Positions 1-12,419 of a DNA stretch of 64,000 bases are shown here, piece by piece. The stretch lies in the NCBI GenBank assembly GCA_009193035.1, contig SWDT01000023.1, positions 124,001 to 188,000 on the forward strand. The letters are read 5' to 3'. Origin of the DNA: Halicephalobus mephisto (lineage: Eukaryota; Nematoda; Chromadorea; Rhabditida; Panagrolaimidae). A program made the translations under genes and the position numbers. A model generated the notes under the pieces. It was not told the origin of the DNA. It made no database searches and saw nothing but the letters and a program-made list of their open reading frames with translations. Position 1 is the first letter of the stretch. Each line of letters starts with the position of its first letter.

Positions 1-939
1 AAAAAAAATAAATTTAAAAATCTGCAAAATGGAATTTTGTGACGTCATTGGATTAGGATTATCTTAGAGATGTTTATTTTCAAAGTTTATTTTTTTTAAA
101 TTGTTGCGTGAAAAAATATAATTAATATTGAAATTATCTACAGATGTCATTATCCAGAAAATTTTGAAGATTATTAAAAAATAAAAAATGCATTAAAATT
201 GGAAAACTAACTTGACAACATGTTTTTAGAATTTTCGGTCAAAAAAACTTTTAAAAAAATAAATTTACAAAAAAAATTTAAAAAAAGATTTTTAAATAAA
301 AAAATAAAATAAAAAAAACAAAAATTTTAAATAAAAAAATAAAATTTAAAAAACAAAAAAATAAAATTTAAAAAAAAACTTTTTAAATAAAAAAATAAAA
401 TTTGAAAAAAAACAAAAATTTTTAAATAAAAAAATAAAATTTAAAAAGGTTTTAAAAATTAAAATTTTTAAATTTAAAAAAATAGAATTTTTTCGATAAA
501 TATTTTTAAAAAATTAATTTTAAAAATTTTTTTCAATAAATATCTTTGAAAAAGTAATTTAAAGAATTTTTAAATTTAAAAAAGTAAAATTTTTGAAAAA
601 TAAAATAAATTAAATTTTTTGAAAGTTGGTTGATGGTCCAGGAGACGTGGATTTTGAGGGCTTTGACGTAATTCTTGTTTTCCTTCAAGATTAGATTTAG
701 AAAGTAATTTTTTGAAGGACTTATAGTAGACAATTCTGATAATAATAAAAAAACAAAAAAAGAATTTTAAAAAGAAAATTTTGGTTTTATATGAAAATAA
801 ACATTGTTACGGTCATTGGTGACTTTCGCGGTGAGATATTTGTTTCGTTTTTATCGATTTTTGTAGTCAAAATTTAGACTTTTCGTGATTGGACCATGTT
901 TATGAATTTTCTTTATTAAAAAATTTATTTAAATTTCAT
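1..939. other. AT-rich intergenic stretch
   Basis: Low-complexity A/T runs, especially 200-780, where short units of A-runs and TTTAAA-like words repeat without a fixed period. I see no gene. A short open frame on the minus strand near 533-733 has the composition of its surroundings and is not supported. Confidence 0.6.
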
Positions 940-1160
940 CAAAGTTGATGTTTAAAATTCAAATTCGAGGTCGAAATTCGGACTTTTCGTGGTGGGACAT
1001 TAGGCTGTTTTTTATTCGGAAAATCCACACATTAATTTCTGTCAATTTAAGCAAAATAATTTTTAAAAAAATAAAAATGTTGTCTGGACGCAAAAAGTCT
1101 GAATTTCGACTTCGAACTTTGATGTCAAAGTTCAATTTCAAATTTTGACAGCCAACTTAG
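940..1160. repeat. Inverted-repeat (MITE-like) element, family M3
   Basis: The two ends are imperfect inverted copies: the left arm near 965-1000 carries a CGAAATTCGGACTTTTCGTG-like word and the right arm near 1085-1125 carries its complement (AAAAAGTCTGAATTTCGACTTCGA). The ~100-bp centre recurs in inverted orientation near 22010-22140, where the same TTTTCGTG...GGAAAATCC words are seen, and a diverged relative lies near 57300-57400. This fits a short non-autonomous inverted-repeat element; a transposase source is not in the window. Confidence 0.5.
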
Positions 1161-1600
1161 ATTTCGAACTTTAATGGCCAACTTTGATATCAGAGTTCAA
1201 CTTCAAATTTCGATAATCAACTTTGACTTTGAACTTTGATATTATAGTTTAACTTCAAATTTTGATGGTCAAATTTGACTTTCAACTTTGATATCAGAGT
1301 TCAACTTCAAATTTCGATAATCAACTTTGACTTTGAACTTTGATATTAAAATTCAACTTCAAATTTTGATGGCCAACTTTGACTTTCAACTTTGATATTA
1401 AAGTTTAACTTCAAATTTTGATGGTCAAATTTGATGTCGAACTCTACTATTAAAGTTCGACCTCAAATTTCGATGATCGACTTTTATGGTCAACTGTAAA
1501 TTTGAATTCTAATATTAAAGTTCGACCTCAAAATTAGATTCTGAACTCTGACCTTCGACTTTGATGAACCTGAACTCTGATCTTGCCTCATGTGACACCG
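1100..1600. repeat. Tandem array with AACTTTGATATYAAAGTT core
   Basis: A roughly 52-bp unit built on the words TTTGATATCAGAGTTCAACTTCAAATTT is repeated with substitutions, alternating between two subtypes. The same vocabulary, inverted, forms 21420-22000, again next to an M3 element copy. The array and element therefore seem to travel or expand together. Confidence 0.55.
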
Positions 1601-1779
1601 TTCTCTTCGACGAACATCTGTAGAATTTGACGAAGCTTATGTTTTCTCCTAAGATTAGATTTAAAAAGTAATTTTCGTAAAGGATTATCTTACAGTAGAT
1701 GTTCTTATAATAGAAAGATATAATATAACTTTATTTAGAAACTTCCACACCTACTTGAGAATAAGATTTATTACGGTCA

Positions 1780-2470
1780 TCAGGGACTTTCGCGGTAGGA
1801 GTAAGTTTCGAAATTTCAAAGGGAAATTTTATTTAAACATAAAAAAAATTAATTTTTTATAATTTTTGGAAATTTTCGCGATCAAAATTGTTTGAAATTT
1901 TTTAATTTTTGAAATATTTCCTACTGTCATTGATGAATAAACAGATTTATTACGGTCATCAGGAACTTTCGCGGTAGGAGTAAGTTTCGAAATTTCAAAG
2001 AGAAATTTTATTCAAATTAATAAAAAAAATTAATTTTTTATAATTTTTGGAAATTTTTTAATTTTTGAAATACATACTTCCTACTGTCATTGATGAATAA
2101 ACAGATTTATTACGGTCATCAGGGACTTTCACGATCAGAATTTATTTCGAAATTTTTACAAAAAAATATTTAAAACTTTTTTGATTTTTAAAAATTTTCG
2201 CGCTCAGAATTTATTTCGAAATTTTCACAGAAAAATATTTAAAACTTTTTTATGATTTTTAGAAATTTTCACGATCAGAATTTATTTCGAAATTTTTACA
2301 AAAAAATACTTAATTTAAAAAAACTTTTTTATCATTTTTAAAAATTTTCACGATCAGAATTTATTTCGAAATTTTTACAAAAAAATACTTAATTTAAAAA
2401 AACTTTTTTATCATTTTTAGAAATTTTCATGATCAGAATTTATTTCGAAATTTTCACAGAAAAATATTTA
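1780..2470. repeat. Two nested tandem arrays
   Basis: Two to three copies of a ~170-bp unit containing TTATTACGGTCATCAGG-ACTTTCGCGGT lie at 1770-2130. Five copies of a ~65-bp unit containing CGATCAGAATTTATTTCGAAATTTT follow at 2130-2470. The stretch 2470-3140 is unique AT-rich sequence in which I see no gene. Confidence 0.55.
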
Positions 2471-3593
2471 TATTTGGAAATTACATGTTTTCAAAAATGT
2501 TCGTTCCAAAATTATTTTTTAATTTTTTAAATTTCTATTTTTACGGACAAATAATTAAATAAAAATTATCGGAAATTTTTACACCAGAAATTTGGTTCCT
2601 TATTCCATGACGACAGAAAACGTCCAAAATTTTCCGGAAACTAATCCAGGGACTTTTAAAAAATGAAAGTGCATCAAATTCTGGTCGTTGCCTGAGGAAA
2701 AATAATTATTCATATAAAAAATAAATTCTAAATAATTTCCATAAAGGTTTGGCTTCGTTATCCAAGGTTTCCAGAAATCACGAGAGGAATTTTTTTCACT
2801 AAATGACGTTAGTTCGTCCAGAAACCGACAAAAAAGAAAAAACATCATTTCGCTCAGTTGCTTGAATAATTAATGAAACTTGTGAAACAAGCGTTGTAAT
2901 TAAAAAATGATACATTTTTGAAAAGTTTTTAAATATAAAAAAATTTTTAAAAATTTAAAAATTCAAAAAATTTAGAAAATTTTAAACAATTTTTAAAAAT
3001 TAATAAATAAATATTTTAATCGATTTTTTCTTTTTTTATTTTAATTTTACTTTAATTTTACAAAAATGAAATTGAGATTTTTAATTTTTTTTTAATAAAA
3101 ATCTTTAAAATTTAGAAAATTAAAAAATTAAGAAATAAATACCTAAATTGACTCATTTTCATCTTTTGCTCATTTTTACCTAAATTTTAAAATTCTATGA
3201 AATTTTTTTTTAAATTTTTTAAATAATAAAATTTTAAAAATCTTTTTTTTTTTAATTTTTTAAATAATAAAATTTTAAAAAGTACCTAAATCGACTCGCT
3301 CTGGTCTCTCTTTTATTTTTTAATTTTAAAATTTTATAAAAAATTTGGTTTTAAGTTTTAAATTTTATAATTGAAATTTTTGAATATCTGCGCGAAAAAA
3401 AAGCATTGTGAAAAAGACGAAAACGACAAATCTGGCAACTTAGCACCAAAATTGACTCGCTCTTTTTCCTCATTTTTACGACAAATTTAGCATTCTTAAA
3501 ACATTCCGAAAGTTCGTGATGGGATGATGTCGCAAAACTTTCTTTAATTTTTACAGAAATAAAACAAGATTACAATGTTCGAAAGGAAGCCTC

Positions 3594-4306
3594 TACGACA
3601 GCTGCCTCCCCAGCGACGTTTGCTCCCTGTTTTTCTCCTTTTCAATTCTCATTTATTTCGAAATTTTTACTTAACTGAGATATTAAAGTAATTTATATAT
3701 AAGAAAATTAATATAAAAACGAAATAAATAAATTTGGTGGAAGAGAAGGGAGCAGGTTGCGCGACAGCTGCCTCCCCAGCGACGTTTGCTCCCTGTTTTT
3801 TTTCTTTTCAATTCTCATTTATTTCGAAATTTTTTCTTTTTAAATTAATTTTTACTTAACTAAAGTATTAAGGTAATTTGGTTATAAAAAATTAATATAA
3901 AAACGAAATAAATAAATTTGGTGGAAGAGAAGGGAGCAGGTTGCGCGACAGCTGCCTCCCCAGCGACATTTGCTCCCTGTTTTTCTTCTTTTCAATTCTC
4001 ATTTATTTCGAAATTTTTTCTTTTTAAATTAATTTTTACTTAACTGAGATATTAAAGTAATTTATATATAAGAAAATTAATATAAAAACGAAATAAATAA
4101 ATTTGGTGGAGAAAAGGGAAGCAGGTTGCGCGACATTTGCTCCCCATTTTTCTCCTTTTCAATTTTCATTTATTTCGAAATTTTTTCTTACTTAACTGAG
4201 ATATTGAGTTAATCTAATTATAAAAAATGAATATAAAAACGAAAGAAATGAGATAAATCTTGTGAAATAGAAAGGAATAAATGTCGCTGGGAAACCAACT
4301 GTCGTA
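3594..4306. mobile_element. MITE-like element M1, copy 1, with internal tandem duplications
   Basis: The left end begins TACGACAGCTGCCTCCCCAG and the right end, read on the other strand, begins TACGACAGTTGGTTTCCCAG, giving ~30-bp terminal inverted repeats. Inside, the left-end module (TIR plus about 140 bp) is repeated, with copies beginning near 3596, 3762, 3946 and 4131. Related copies are at 56691-57235 and 60661-61560. No coding capacity is visible, so it would depend on a transposase elsewhere. It interrupts the array of repeat R2 that flanks it on both sides. Confidence 0.6.
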
Positions 4307-4309
4307 CAA

Positions 4310-4840
4310 CCGAAAAAAACCAGTAAAAGCAAAAAATGGTAAATCTGGCAACCCGCACTATCCTCACTTTTCATATTTTTACCTAATTTTTTGGATTTTC
4401 TGGAAAATTATGGATATTCATCTCAAGATGACGTCAGAAAACTTCCATTTTTAATTTTGGTAAAAATATCATTTTTGAATTCCCGCGTAAAGGAAGAGAG
4501 TGGTGTAAAAGTGGAAAAATGGTAAATCTGGCAATCGTACTCAAATCGACTCTCGCTGTTTTCACTCTCACTCTCTCGCGTCTTTTCTTTTACCTAAATT
4601 CTGCATTTTTTTACAAAATCCATTGAAATTTATTTCTAATTTTTATAGCAATTTAATTATTTATCATTTTTGAATTCCCGCCAAAGGAAGAGAGTGCTGT
4701 AAAAGTGGTAAATCTGGTAATCGTACTAAAATCGACTCTCGCTGTTTTCACTCTCTCGTTTTCTTTTTCTTTTTACCTAAAATTCTGCATTTTTTCCAGA
4801 AAATTCGTCCCAAAAAATTCGTAAAGCTTTATTTTTTGTA
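4310..4840 (+). repeat. Dispersed repeat R2, copy A
   Basis: It contains two to three modules with the words GGTAAATCTGGCAA and AATCGACTCTCGCTGTTTTC, and a stretch including ATTCATCTCAAGATGACGTC. A near-identical copy in inverted orientation lies at 13990-14510 inside an intron of the PAN-domain gene. Weaker modules are visible upstream at 3145, 3285 and 3430-3480. The remaining 4840-5593 is AT-rich with short homopolymer arrays and no visible gene. Confidence 0.6.
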
Positions 4841-5593
4841 ATAGCATTTTATTTTTAAAGTGAAGAGCATGTTACATAGATATCTCGAAGAGATCACCAA
4901 ACAGGTTCTTGTTTCACGTCTCCATTGTTTACTGACAAGTCTATCGAAATCGATCAATTTCTTTTTTTTCTAAAATTCTAATTTAAATTTAAAAATTAAT
5001 GGATATTCAAAATTATTCAATTTCATTCGATTATTTTGATTTTCAAGAAGTTGCAGATATATTTTCTATAAAAATAAAATATTTCAATGACCGCTCTAGG
5101 GCTTATTATTCGTTTTATTTTCCAGACGACGATTCCAGTTTTTTAATCGATTCCGATTTTTTTTAAATTATAAATTTCGTTCCAAAAAACCAATGAAAAA
5201 ATTCAAACGCGTAATTTATCCAGGTAATTTTTTTTAAATTTTTCTAATTTTTTAATTTTAAAAATTTAAATTTCTCTAATTTTTAAATAAAAAAAATAAA
5301 ATTTCTCCAATTTTTTAAATAAAAAAAATTTAAATTTCTCTAATTTTTTAAATAAAAAATTTAAATTTCTCCAATTTTTTAATTTTAAAAATTCAAATTC
5401 CTCTATTTTTTTTAATTTTAAAAATTTAAATTTCTCTAATTTTTAAAAAATCTATTAGAACTTCCAAAAAAATTAACTTTATTAAAAATTTACAAAATAC
5501 TTTTTTACAAAAAATAAATCAAGTGACCCTCAGAGAGGAAATGGCGATATTATGAGCAATTTTCATCATTACTTTGGTTAATAAAATCCAACT

Positions 5594-8027
5594 TTAATCC
5601 ATATCTCTTTGATGAACATTCATCAACAATTGTTTCGCAGCTTTCGCCACATCGTATGCCGCATGACAAGTACTGTCTGCACTTTCCAAAGGTACAGTAT
5701 GACATTTAACCGACAATACCTTCATTGCAGAATTCATTTGACGAACGCAATCTTCAACATTTCCAATTCTGTGACTTGCCGGGATGACCTTAACGATCCT
5801 ATTAATGTGGTGATTTATCGAATCCGCATGAAAAGCAGCATTAGCTTTGATTCCTTCCGTCTGAATATCCGTCAATAAAGCCTTAATCGCTCCTGTCAAA
5901 AGTTCCGTTTCCAGGATGAGATTATCCGGATACATGTCTTCTTTAAAAAGTCCTCTCAGATTACTCATCGAATTCACCGTTTGATTAGATTCCGATCCAG
6001 AAACCATCCCAAACGATTCATACTGTCCATTTCCATTCCTACCACCCCCAGGAGGCGGTCTAAGTCCCCCCGACGAGTCCTTATTCTGAAAACCAGAACC
6101 ACCTCCAGACGAAAAACTCCCATGTCTTCTACCGTATCTATTCAACGCCGCCGCAGTAATTTGTGCAGCAGTTGCTGTAGAGCTACTTCTGTAAATTCTT
6201 CCTTCATTAACATTTGACATTTCATCCGCACTTGAATCCACCGTCGATCTGGTCGTTTTTTGTAAAACATTGCCTGAAGGAATACCAATTGTTCCAATTT
6301 GTGGAGGTTCTCTAAAAATCGGCGAAGTGATTGTTGGTGATGGATTTCTTTTGTTTATGGAAATAAAATTATGTTTTTCTTGTAATTCTTTTAATTCTCT
6401 TTTTAAATTTATATTTTCATCTTGTAATCGTTCTACAGTTCTTTGAAGAGATTTCTGCGATCTTACAACTTCCGTACTTGATTGAGTAACCAAAGCTAAT
6501 CTGGACAAAGCTTCTTGAATTGTTTCTTTCAATTCCAAGTAATCATCAAAATTAATTCCTGTTCCATTTGAATTTTTAATTTTTTGATTATCTTCAAAAT
6601 CTGATTTTCTATCATTCGAATTTTTCGTTCCTTGAGATCCTCCACTTTTCCTGTTCAAACAATCCGGAACTTCATCATAATCCCGACTGTCTTCTTCCGG
6701 AGTTGTCAACCCAAAATTATAACCAGAACTTTCTAGTAAACTTTTCGAAATATTCAACTCATCCGGAGGCAACGGTAATCCATGATATCTCCGACGGGCG
6801 TCTTTCAAAATATCAATAATCAAAATCGAAAATGAATGATTATCAAATTTCGCTAATTTTTGACGAAGTTGATTCCTTGTTGCTGTCAATTTTTCATTCG
6901 GCTAAAAATTATTCAAATTATAAAACCCAAAAAATTAAAAATTAACTTTTTTCACACGAATTTTTATAATTTTTCAACATCTAAATCAAAAGAAAAAATA
7001 TATTTCGTAAAAAAATTATTTCCTAATTTTACACAAACCCTAACTATTATCATAATCATTTTAATTTTTTAAAACAATTTAAAAAACTTACAGGAAGAAA
7101 AGCTGCAACATGCTGATGATTACCTAAATGATACGGTGGAGCTGCATTCCATTCATTACTTGTAACTCTTCTATCGACTTCATCATAAACATCTTGAACA
7201 AATTTTTCAAACATTTGATCTGGCAATTTTTGAAGTTGAAATTTATATTTTTTAATTGAATCTGATTGTTGTCCAGCCACTTCAGGGACCAAAAAATGCG
7301 AATCTTTCGAATGATCTGGTTTTCTTCCTGTCAAAAATAGCGATAATTTGTCCGTTACATCAAATTCCAACTCAATAAGTCTATTAGCAAGTTCAATATT
7401 ACCTTCTTGTCTCGCCAATTGGGCTGGTGTATGACCATTAAAATTTGGTTTTGCCGGATCTGCTCCATATATAAACAATAATTCAATCTGAAGTGGTTGT
7501 CCTTCCTTCGCAGCTACGTGCATTGGACTATTTCCTGATTTTTCCAAATCTGCAAAATTAGGATCAGCTCCACAGGCCAATAATCTCAAAACAGTTTCAA
7601 CATGGGACGTTCTAGCACACGAATACAACTGCTTATTCAAATCCTCTAGACTTAAATCCGACGACGACGATGGTTTCAGAATAAAAGCCATGTCCACATA
7701 CTTGGCTTTAATAAATGTTTCTTTTTTCGGAATAACTGGATCATTTGACATTGGTTTTTTTCTTTTTTCTTTTCCTTGATCCGTCAGTAATCCATGTTCC
7801 CAAATATTATTCGCTCCTTCTTTATATAAAAAATCAACCAACTGCAGAGTCGATGGATGCCATATTCCATTTTTTAACGACCGAATTTGAGAAATATGCC
7901 TTCCTAAATTCCTATGAACATAGCAACATTCAGAACAAACAATCACTCCTCTGTTAATAACGGCCCATTGAGGGTCTCCAGCACCACAATCAGCACAGAT
8001 AATACCCGCAGGATCCAGATCTGCCAT
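5594..8027 (-). CDS. git-1: GIT-family ArfGAP scaffold protein
   Basis: Exons are 8027-7092 and 6901-5594 (747 aa); the single phase-0 intron joins ...HVAAFLP to PNEKLTATRNQ. From the N terminus: an ArfGAP zinc finger with CADC (residues 11-14) and CSEC spacing, followed by the HRNLGRHIS segment that carries the catalytic arginine; three ankyrin-type repeats around 130-230; a Spa2-homology (SHD) region spanning the splice junction (FVQDVYDEVDRRV and ATRNQLRQKLAKF); a coiled coil around 420-490; a serine/glycine-rich linker; and a C-terminal helical bundle of the type that binds paxillin. GIT proteins hold PIX and PAK in a complex at adhesions and synapses and stimulate GTP hydrolysis on Arf6. 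The ATG is 3 nt behind a TTTCAG acceptor, as for a trans-spliced start. It lies 285 nt downstream of the PTPA gene on the same strand, an operon-like distance. Confidence 0.93.
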
Positions 8028-8315
8028 AATCTGAAACAAAAATATATAAAAACTTTTAAAATTCAAAAAAAATACATAAAAATCAAGAAAATAAAGAAAA
8101 TTTAAATTCAAAAAATATAGTTTTTAAAAAATTTAAAATTTTCAAAAATTAAAAACTTTAAAAATTCAAAAATTAGAAGAAAAAATTTCTAAAAATATAT
8201 AAATAAAGAAAAAATAAAAGTACTTTTGTCGACTTAACGACTTGTAAATTCTCCAACAATGATCACTGGGATAACTTTAATCTTAATTAATCTTATTTAA
8301 TCTACAGACACCCGA

Positions 8316-9996
8316 TTAGTCTTCTGAAATCGCTTCCATCGGCTTCACACTGTCACAAAGATGAGCTTGATGATCGTTCTTTTTTCGACTTTCTTCTTTA
8401 TCTTTCTGGATTAAAGCTTTTACAATTGCATCTTGTTCGGCAAATTGTGGTCTCTGAACAATCGAGAAAATAGAACCGAATACAAAGTGCTGAGCTACGG
8501 GGAACTTCTTGAGACACTCTCCTTCGTACATCTTGAACATGCCAGAATTGACTTTTTCCCAATTTGGGACACTACTGATATTATACAGCTGATTGGAGTG
8601 TTCGTAAAAAGGACCATATTTCGTCTAAAATAAAAAATATTAACGTAAAAGTTTAAATTTTTGGAACTTGTTAGGAATTAAAACAATCTACATGATAACT
8701 TCGATTGAACTAATTCTTAATCATATATTAATTCGAAAATTGACATTTTCGTGCAATGATTTCTAAAACAATTCCAAAACTTTCTCAGAAACTAAAGCAA
8801 CCTATGTGATAATTTCGGTTTTTGATTGAATTATTTCAAAAATTTATGATTTTTTAAATTAATCATATAGGAACTTAAAAATTAACATTTTTCTGGAATG
8901 ATTTCCAAATTTACTTCGAGATTAAAGTAACCTATATAGTAATTTTAATTTTCCGTAAGTTTCGTAATCGTCATTTTGGAATATATTCTACCTAGATGAA
9001 TTTCGAAACTCCTGAATCGGAATCATATGGGATGTAAATCGTTCTATTGATTTTTCAAAGTGAATTATTGCATTAAAACAATATTAAACACCGAAAATCG
9101 TACTTAAAACTAAAATCTCAAAAAGAAAATGGATGAATTTGGTTTTCGATAATTACAAACAAAGAAACTTACGTCATTGATATACTGTATGGCTTCGAAG
9201 AAGAGATTCTCGTTCTGGTAGATGGCCACGGTCTGCGGATTCAGGTAGTGGTCGGGGACAAGCCTATGTTTGTTTCCGATCAGTTGAGCACTTCCGAAAA
9301 TAAAAGGAGCAAATTGGAAATCATCAATAGCGTGGACTCCACGGCTTCCAGCAGGCTCCATTCTGTAGATACTTTGTAGTTTTCGACAAAATTTCAAATA
9401 TCTTCGGAAAATTATCAAAACAGTGGCTTTGTCGTCGTCCGGCTCCTGTAGGACTCCCAAATGGAACAAACTGCACAAAAACATCAAGAAAGCGACTTCG
9501 TGACCGGATCCGTAATCGATTCTGGTGGGATTTCCGAAGGAATCCAGCAAGTATGGGATGATTTCGACGATCGCGGATTTTTGATTTTCAGGAAGCAGAT
9601 TTCCGACCAAGTTGTCAGCTTCATCCTTGAATTTCGCATACCACTTCCTGTAAGCCTTGTTTCCGAATCTCTGCTCGGCCATGTCTTCCGGAGGAAACTC
9701 ATCCATGAATCCCTCGAGGATGTCGACCAGATCGATGATCGGCTGAATTCTGTCACTGACCAAAATTTCGTCCATATTCGTTACTCCGATGACGGAATCG
9801 TTAATTCTCCTCACAAAGGACAAATACTTCTCGTAAGCCTGAAATAAAACGGAATTTATATATCAGAAACTTAGAAACTCACAAAAGATCGATACCATTT
9901 GGCCATGTCGAAAATTTGGAAAATATGACGAATAGGTTGGACATATCCTCCGGCGGATGGATCAGGAGGGTCTTGTTTAGATGGTGGATCTGACAT
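8316..9996 (-). CDS. Serine/threonine phosphatase 2A activator (PTPA)
   Basis: Exons are 9996-9883, 9838-9173 and 8624-8316, all phase 0, encoding 362 aa. PTPA proteins are ATP-dependent peptidyl-prolyl isomerase-like chaperones that charge the PP2A catalytic subunit with metal and restore Ser/Thr activity. Family signatures are present in order: IRHIFQIFDMAKW at the N terminus, RIDYGSGHE, the LKFCRKLQSIYRMEPAGSRG segment, the IPQTVAIYQ-type ...LNPQTVAI, and, across the last intron, YINDTKYGPFYEHSNQLYN. A C-terminal tail after FSIVQRPQF is charged and ends PMEAISED. The length matches the family. The chosen ATG (MSDPPSKQ) follows a CAG acceptor directly; an upstream open exon at 10052-10273 is in phase and could extend the protein (listed separately). 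It probably shares an operon with git-1. Confidence 0.93.
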
Positions 9997-10051
9997 CTGG
10001 AAAAAAATATATGAAAAATTAAAAAAATAAATAATAAAGAATTTTAATCAC

Positions 10052-10273
10052 GATGTTCACTCGGATATTTGCCAGATAATCCTCGATGACGACTTGGCCC
10101 ATCCGTATCAGGACCATTGCGAGTGACCTTTTCTTGTTACACAGTGAAAGAACAGCCGCAATGACGGACAAAACTGGCGCGGACCCTTTTTGAATTTCGG
10201 TTTTCCACTCGAGACCTGAATCGATCCGGCCTTGCTGCATCTTTCTTTTTCCAACACTACGGTCGGCTACCAT
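10052..10273 (-). CDS. Possible 5' coding exon upstream of PTPA
   Basis: An open frame of 74 codons starts MVADRSVGKRKMQQ and ends ...ANIRVNI at a GTGATT donor; the 55-nt interval to 9996 ends in TTCCAG, so splicing would read in frame into the PTPA start. It has a hydrophobic stretch (VLSVIAAVLSL) and basic residues. PTPA proteins do not usually carry such an extension and I do not recognise the sequence. It may be an N-terminal extension, the last part of another upstream gene, or non-coding. Its base composition is richer in G and C than the flanks, which favours an exon. Confidence 0.4.
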
Positions 10274-10765
10274 ATACCTTTACAGTAATTTATTTGTAAA
10301 TATTTGTTAATTTTTACGCGTTCTTTTACCGTATCCACTGTCCTAGGTGTCCACTAGGTAGGGGCACTCGAAATTTGTTAATTTTCTTCCGAAATCGGTC
10401 GGAAATTTGCGGAAATCCCGAAACCCTGGAACGTTTCATATAACGACCCTTGGATTAGACTATACTGTAGTTAATTATTATTAATTAGGTTTTGATTTTT
10501 GTTTGTATTGAGGTTACTGTAGATGGTTTTTATATAAAATCCAGGTTTAGGGATCAGGCAAAGCCCGGGATCTACTGTACTCCTCGACTGTACGGTAAAA
10601 CCCTTATTTTTGGTTTATTGTTTAATTATTCGCTTTATATATCGAAATTAATTTTCCAACTTATTCCGCGGTTTGTTAAGGTGGAAAATGCTGCAAATTT
10701 TTAAATTTAAGTAATTTCGGAAGTTTTGTGTGTAATTAAACTCGGTTTTTAGGGCTTGGAGATAC
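10274..10765. promoter_or_regulatory. Divergent intergenic region
   Basis: About 490 bp separates the minus-strand PTPA side from the plus-strand zinc-finger gene. It contains GC-richer islands (10320-10450 and 10550-10600) and TACTGTA words common across this window. It must hold at least the zinc-finger gene promoter, and probably the promoter of the PTPA/git-1 unit. No specific factor site is claimed. Confidence 0.4.
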
Positions 10766-12217
10766 ATGGTTAATTTGTCAGGATTTTTAAACCGGGAAAT
10801 GGATAGTTTGCAGTTACAGCAGCAATTCTACAACGATGAAGACATGTCTGGCCTGGAAGTCGACGAAATGGTCATGAACGGTTCCAATGGATTCGACGAC
10901 GTGAGGATTTTCGTTCATATATTAAATTTGCACAAAATCACCGGCCCATTTTTCAGAAACCATTCGGATATGAAGATGACTTTAATCAGACACAATCCAG
11001 CTCCAACGGTCCTCGTGCTGTCCATCAATGCAACATATGCAACAAAATCTTTGTTTCTTTTAAAGGTGGAATTTCTAGTTTTACTGCTTTTCGCTATAAT
11101 CAGCTCTTTCAGGCTTGCAACAGCATGCTATTATACACACTGACCAGAAACCATTCACTTGCGAAATTTGCAGCAAATCCTTCCGTTTCAAGTCCAATCT
11201 ATTCGAACACAGATCTGTCCATTCCGGATTTACTCCCCATGCTTGCCCGTATTGTGGAAAGACGTGTCGGTTGAAAGGCAACTTGAAGAAGCACCTGAAG
11301 ACCCATGTTTCGACCAAGGAAGAACTCGACGCTGCCTGGAAACCCTTCGCTAGGTTTGTTTTTAATTTTCGATTTTTCGTTGATTCTAGGATTCAGTTGA
11401 AGGTAGAAGTTTTCAGAACCTTCTGGAATCTTTTAGAATTCAATGGGGATTTTTAATCAAGCTCTAGAATCAAGGATTCTAAGAAATTACAAAAATTGAT
11501 TTTGATGTGATTTTTCTAAAACATTACTTTCTACTTTTATATCGTTTTTATATATGAAAAAGGTGTTTCAGCAATCGCCGCCCCCCTGCCGAAGTTCCAC
11601 ACGATGCTATTATTGTGAGATCTGCTGGAGAACCTACATTTACCCCTCCATCTAGACCTAGAAAAAGGAAACTCGGTCTAGGAAACGATGCTCGTGGATG
11701 GGTGGAGAAAATTCGACGAGGGGATATCCTTCCTCTTGCTCCTATTGAGGAGAAATTATCAGTTTTTATTGACATGTTAAAGAAAGTTGAAACCAATGGA
11801 GGAACATTCAAAGATTGCATGAATAGGGCCAAAAATATTGCTTTTGAAAGATATGAATGTCCTGTTTGTAAGAATTTCTTCAATTCGAGAATGGATTGTA
11901 TGGAACATTTGGATCAGGAACATCCACTTGCGAGAGTTGAAAAACCAATGTTTTGTGAAATTTGTCTGAAAGCGTTTGCAGACAAAAAAGCGATTGAACA
12001 ACATGAAAGTTATCATAGGCAAATTCAGGTGTTAGTTGAGACAGGAGAACTTGAAGTAAGTTTTATACGGAAATTTTAGAATTAATTTAAATTTTTTTAG
12101 TTGCAAGATCCAGAATATTTGGTCCCATCGATTGGAAATGAACCGGATCCTGGATTCGGAGATAGCATGATGGCTGATTCAGTTATAGATCATCAGGATC
12201 ATGGATCGTTGTACTGA
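10766..12217 (+). CDS. C2H2 zinc-finger protein with five fingers
   Basis: Exons are 10766-10900, 10957-11065, 11113-11353, 11572-12055 and 12101-12217 (361 aa). Fingers 1-3 are consecutive: CNICNKIF (spanning the exon 2/3 junction), CEICSKSFRFKSNLFEH and CPYCGKTCRLKGNLKKH, the last two joined by short linkers. A basic segment (RPRKRKLGLG) resembling a nuclear localisation signal follows. Fingers 4 and 5 (CPVCKNFF, CEICLKAF) form a separated C-terminal pair with an unusual H-x4-H spacing in finger 4. The N terminus is acidic (FYNDEDMSGLEVDEM) and may be an activation or partner-binding region. It is likely a nuclear DNA-binding regulator; I cannot assign an orthologue. It converges on the PAN-domain gene. 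Confidence 0.85.
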
Positions 12218-12419
12218 AAGCCAAATGTTTAAGAAATCCAACGGGTGGATTGAGAAAGTTTTGATATTCTGAGAATAACACGTTTCAATTTTGTGAAATT
12301 AAGCCAATTTGAAGAGTTTGATAGAATGCTTACTGGCTTTTTATAAAATGTTATTGTTTGTAAAGTATTTCAATGAGGACTTGAGGGTTTTGGGTGATTT
12401 TTGGACTTTGTTGGAGTAG

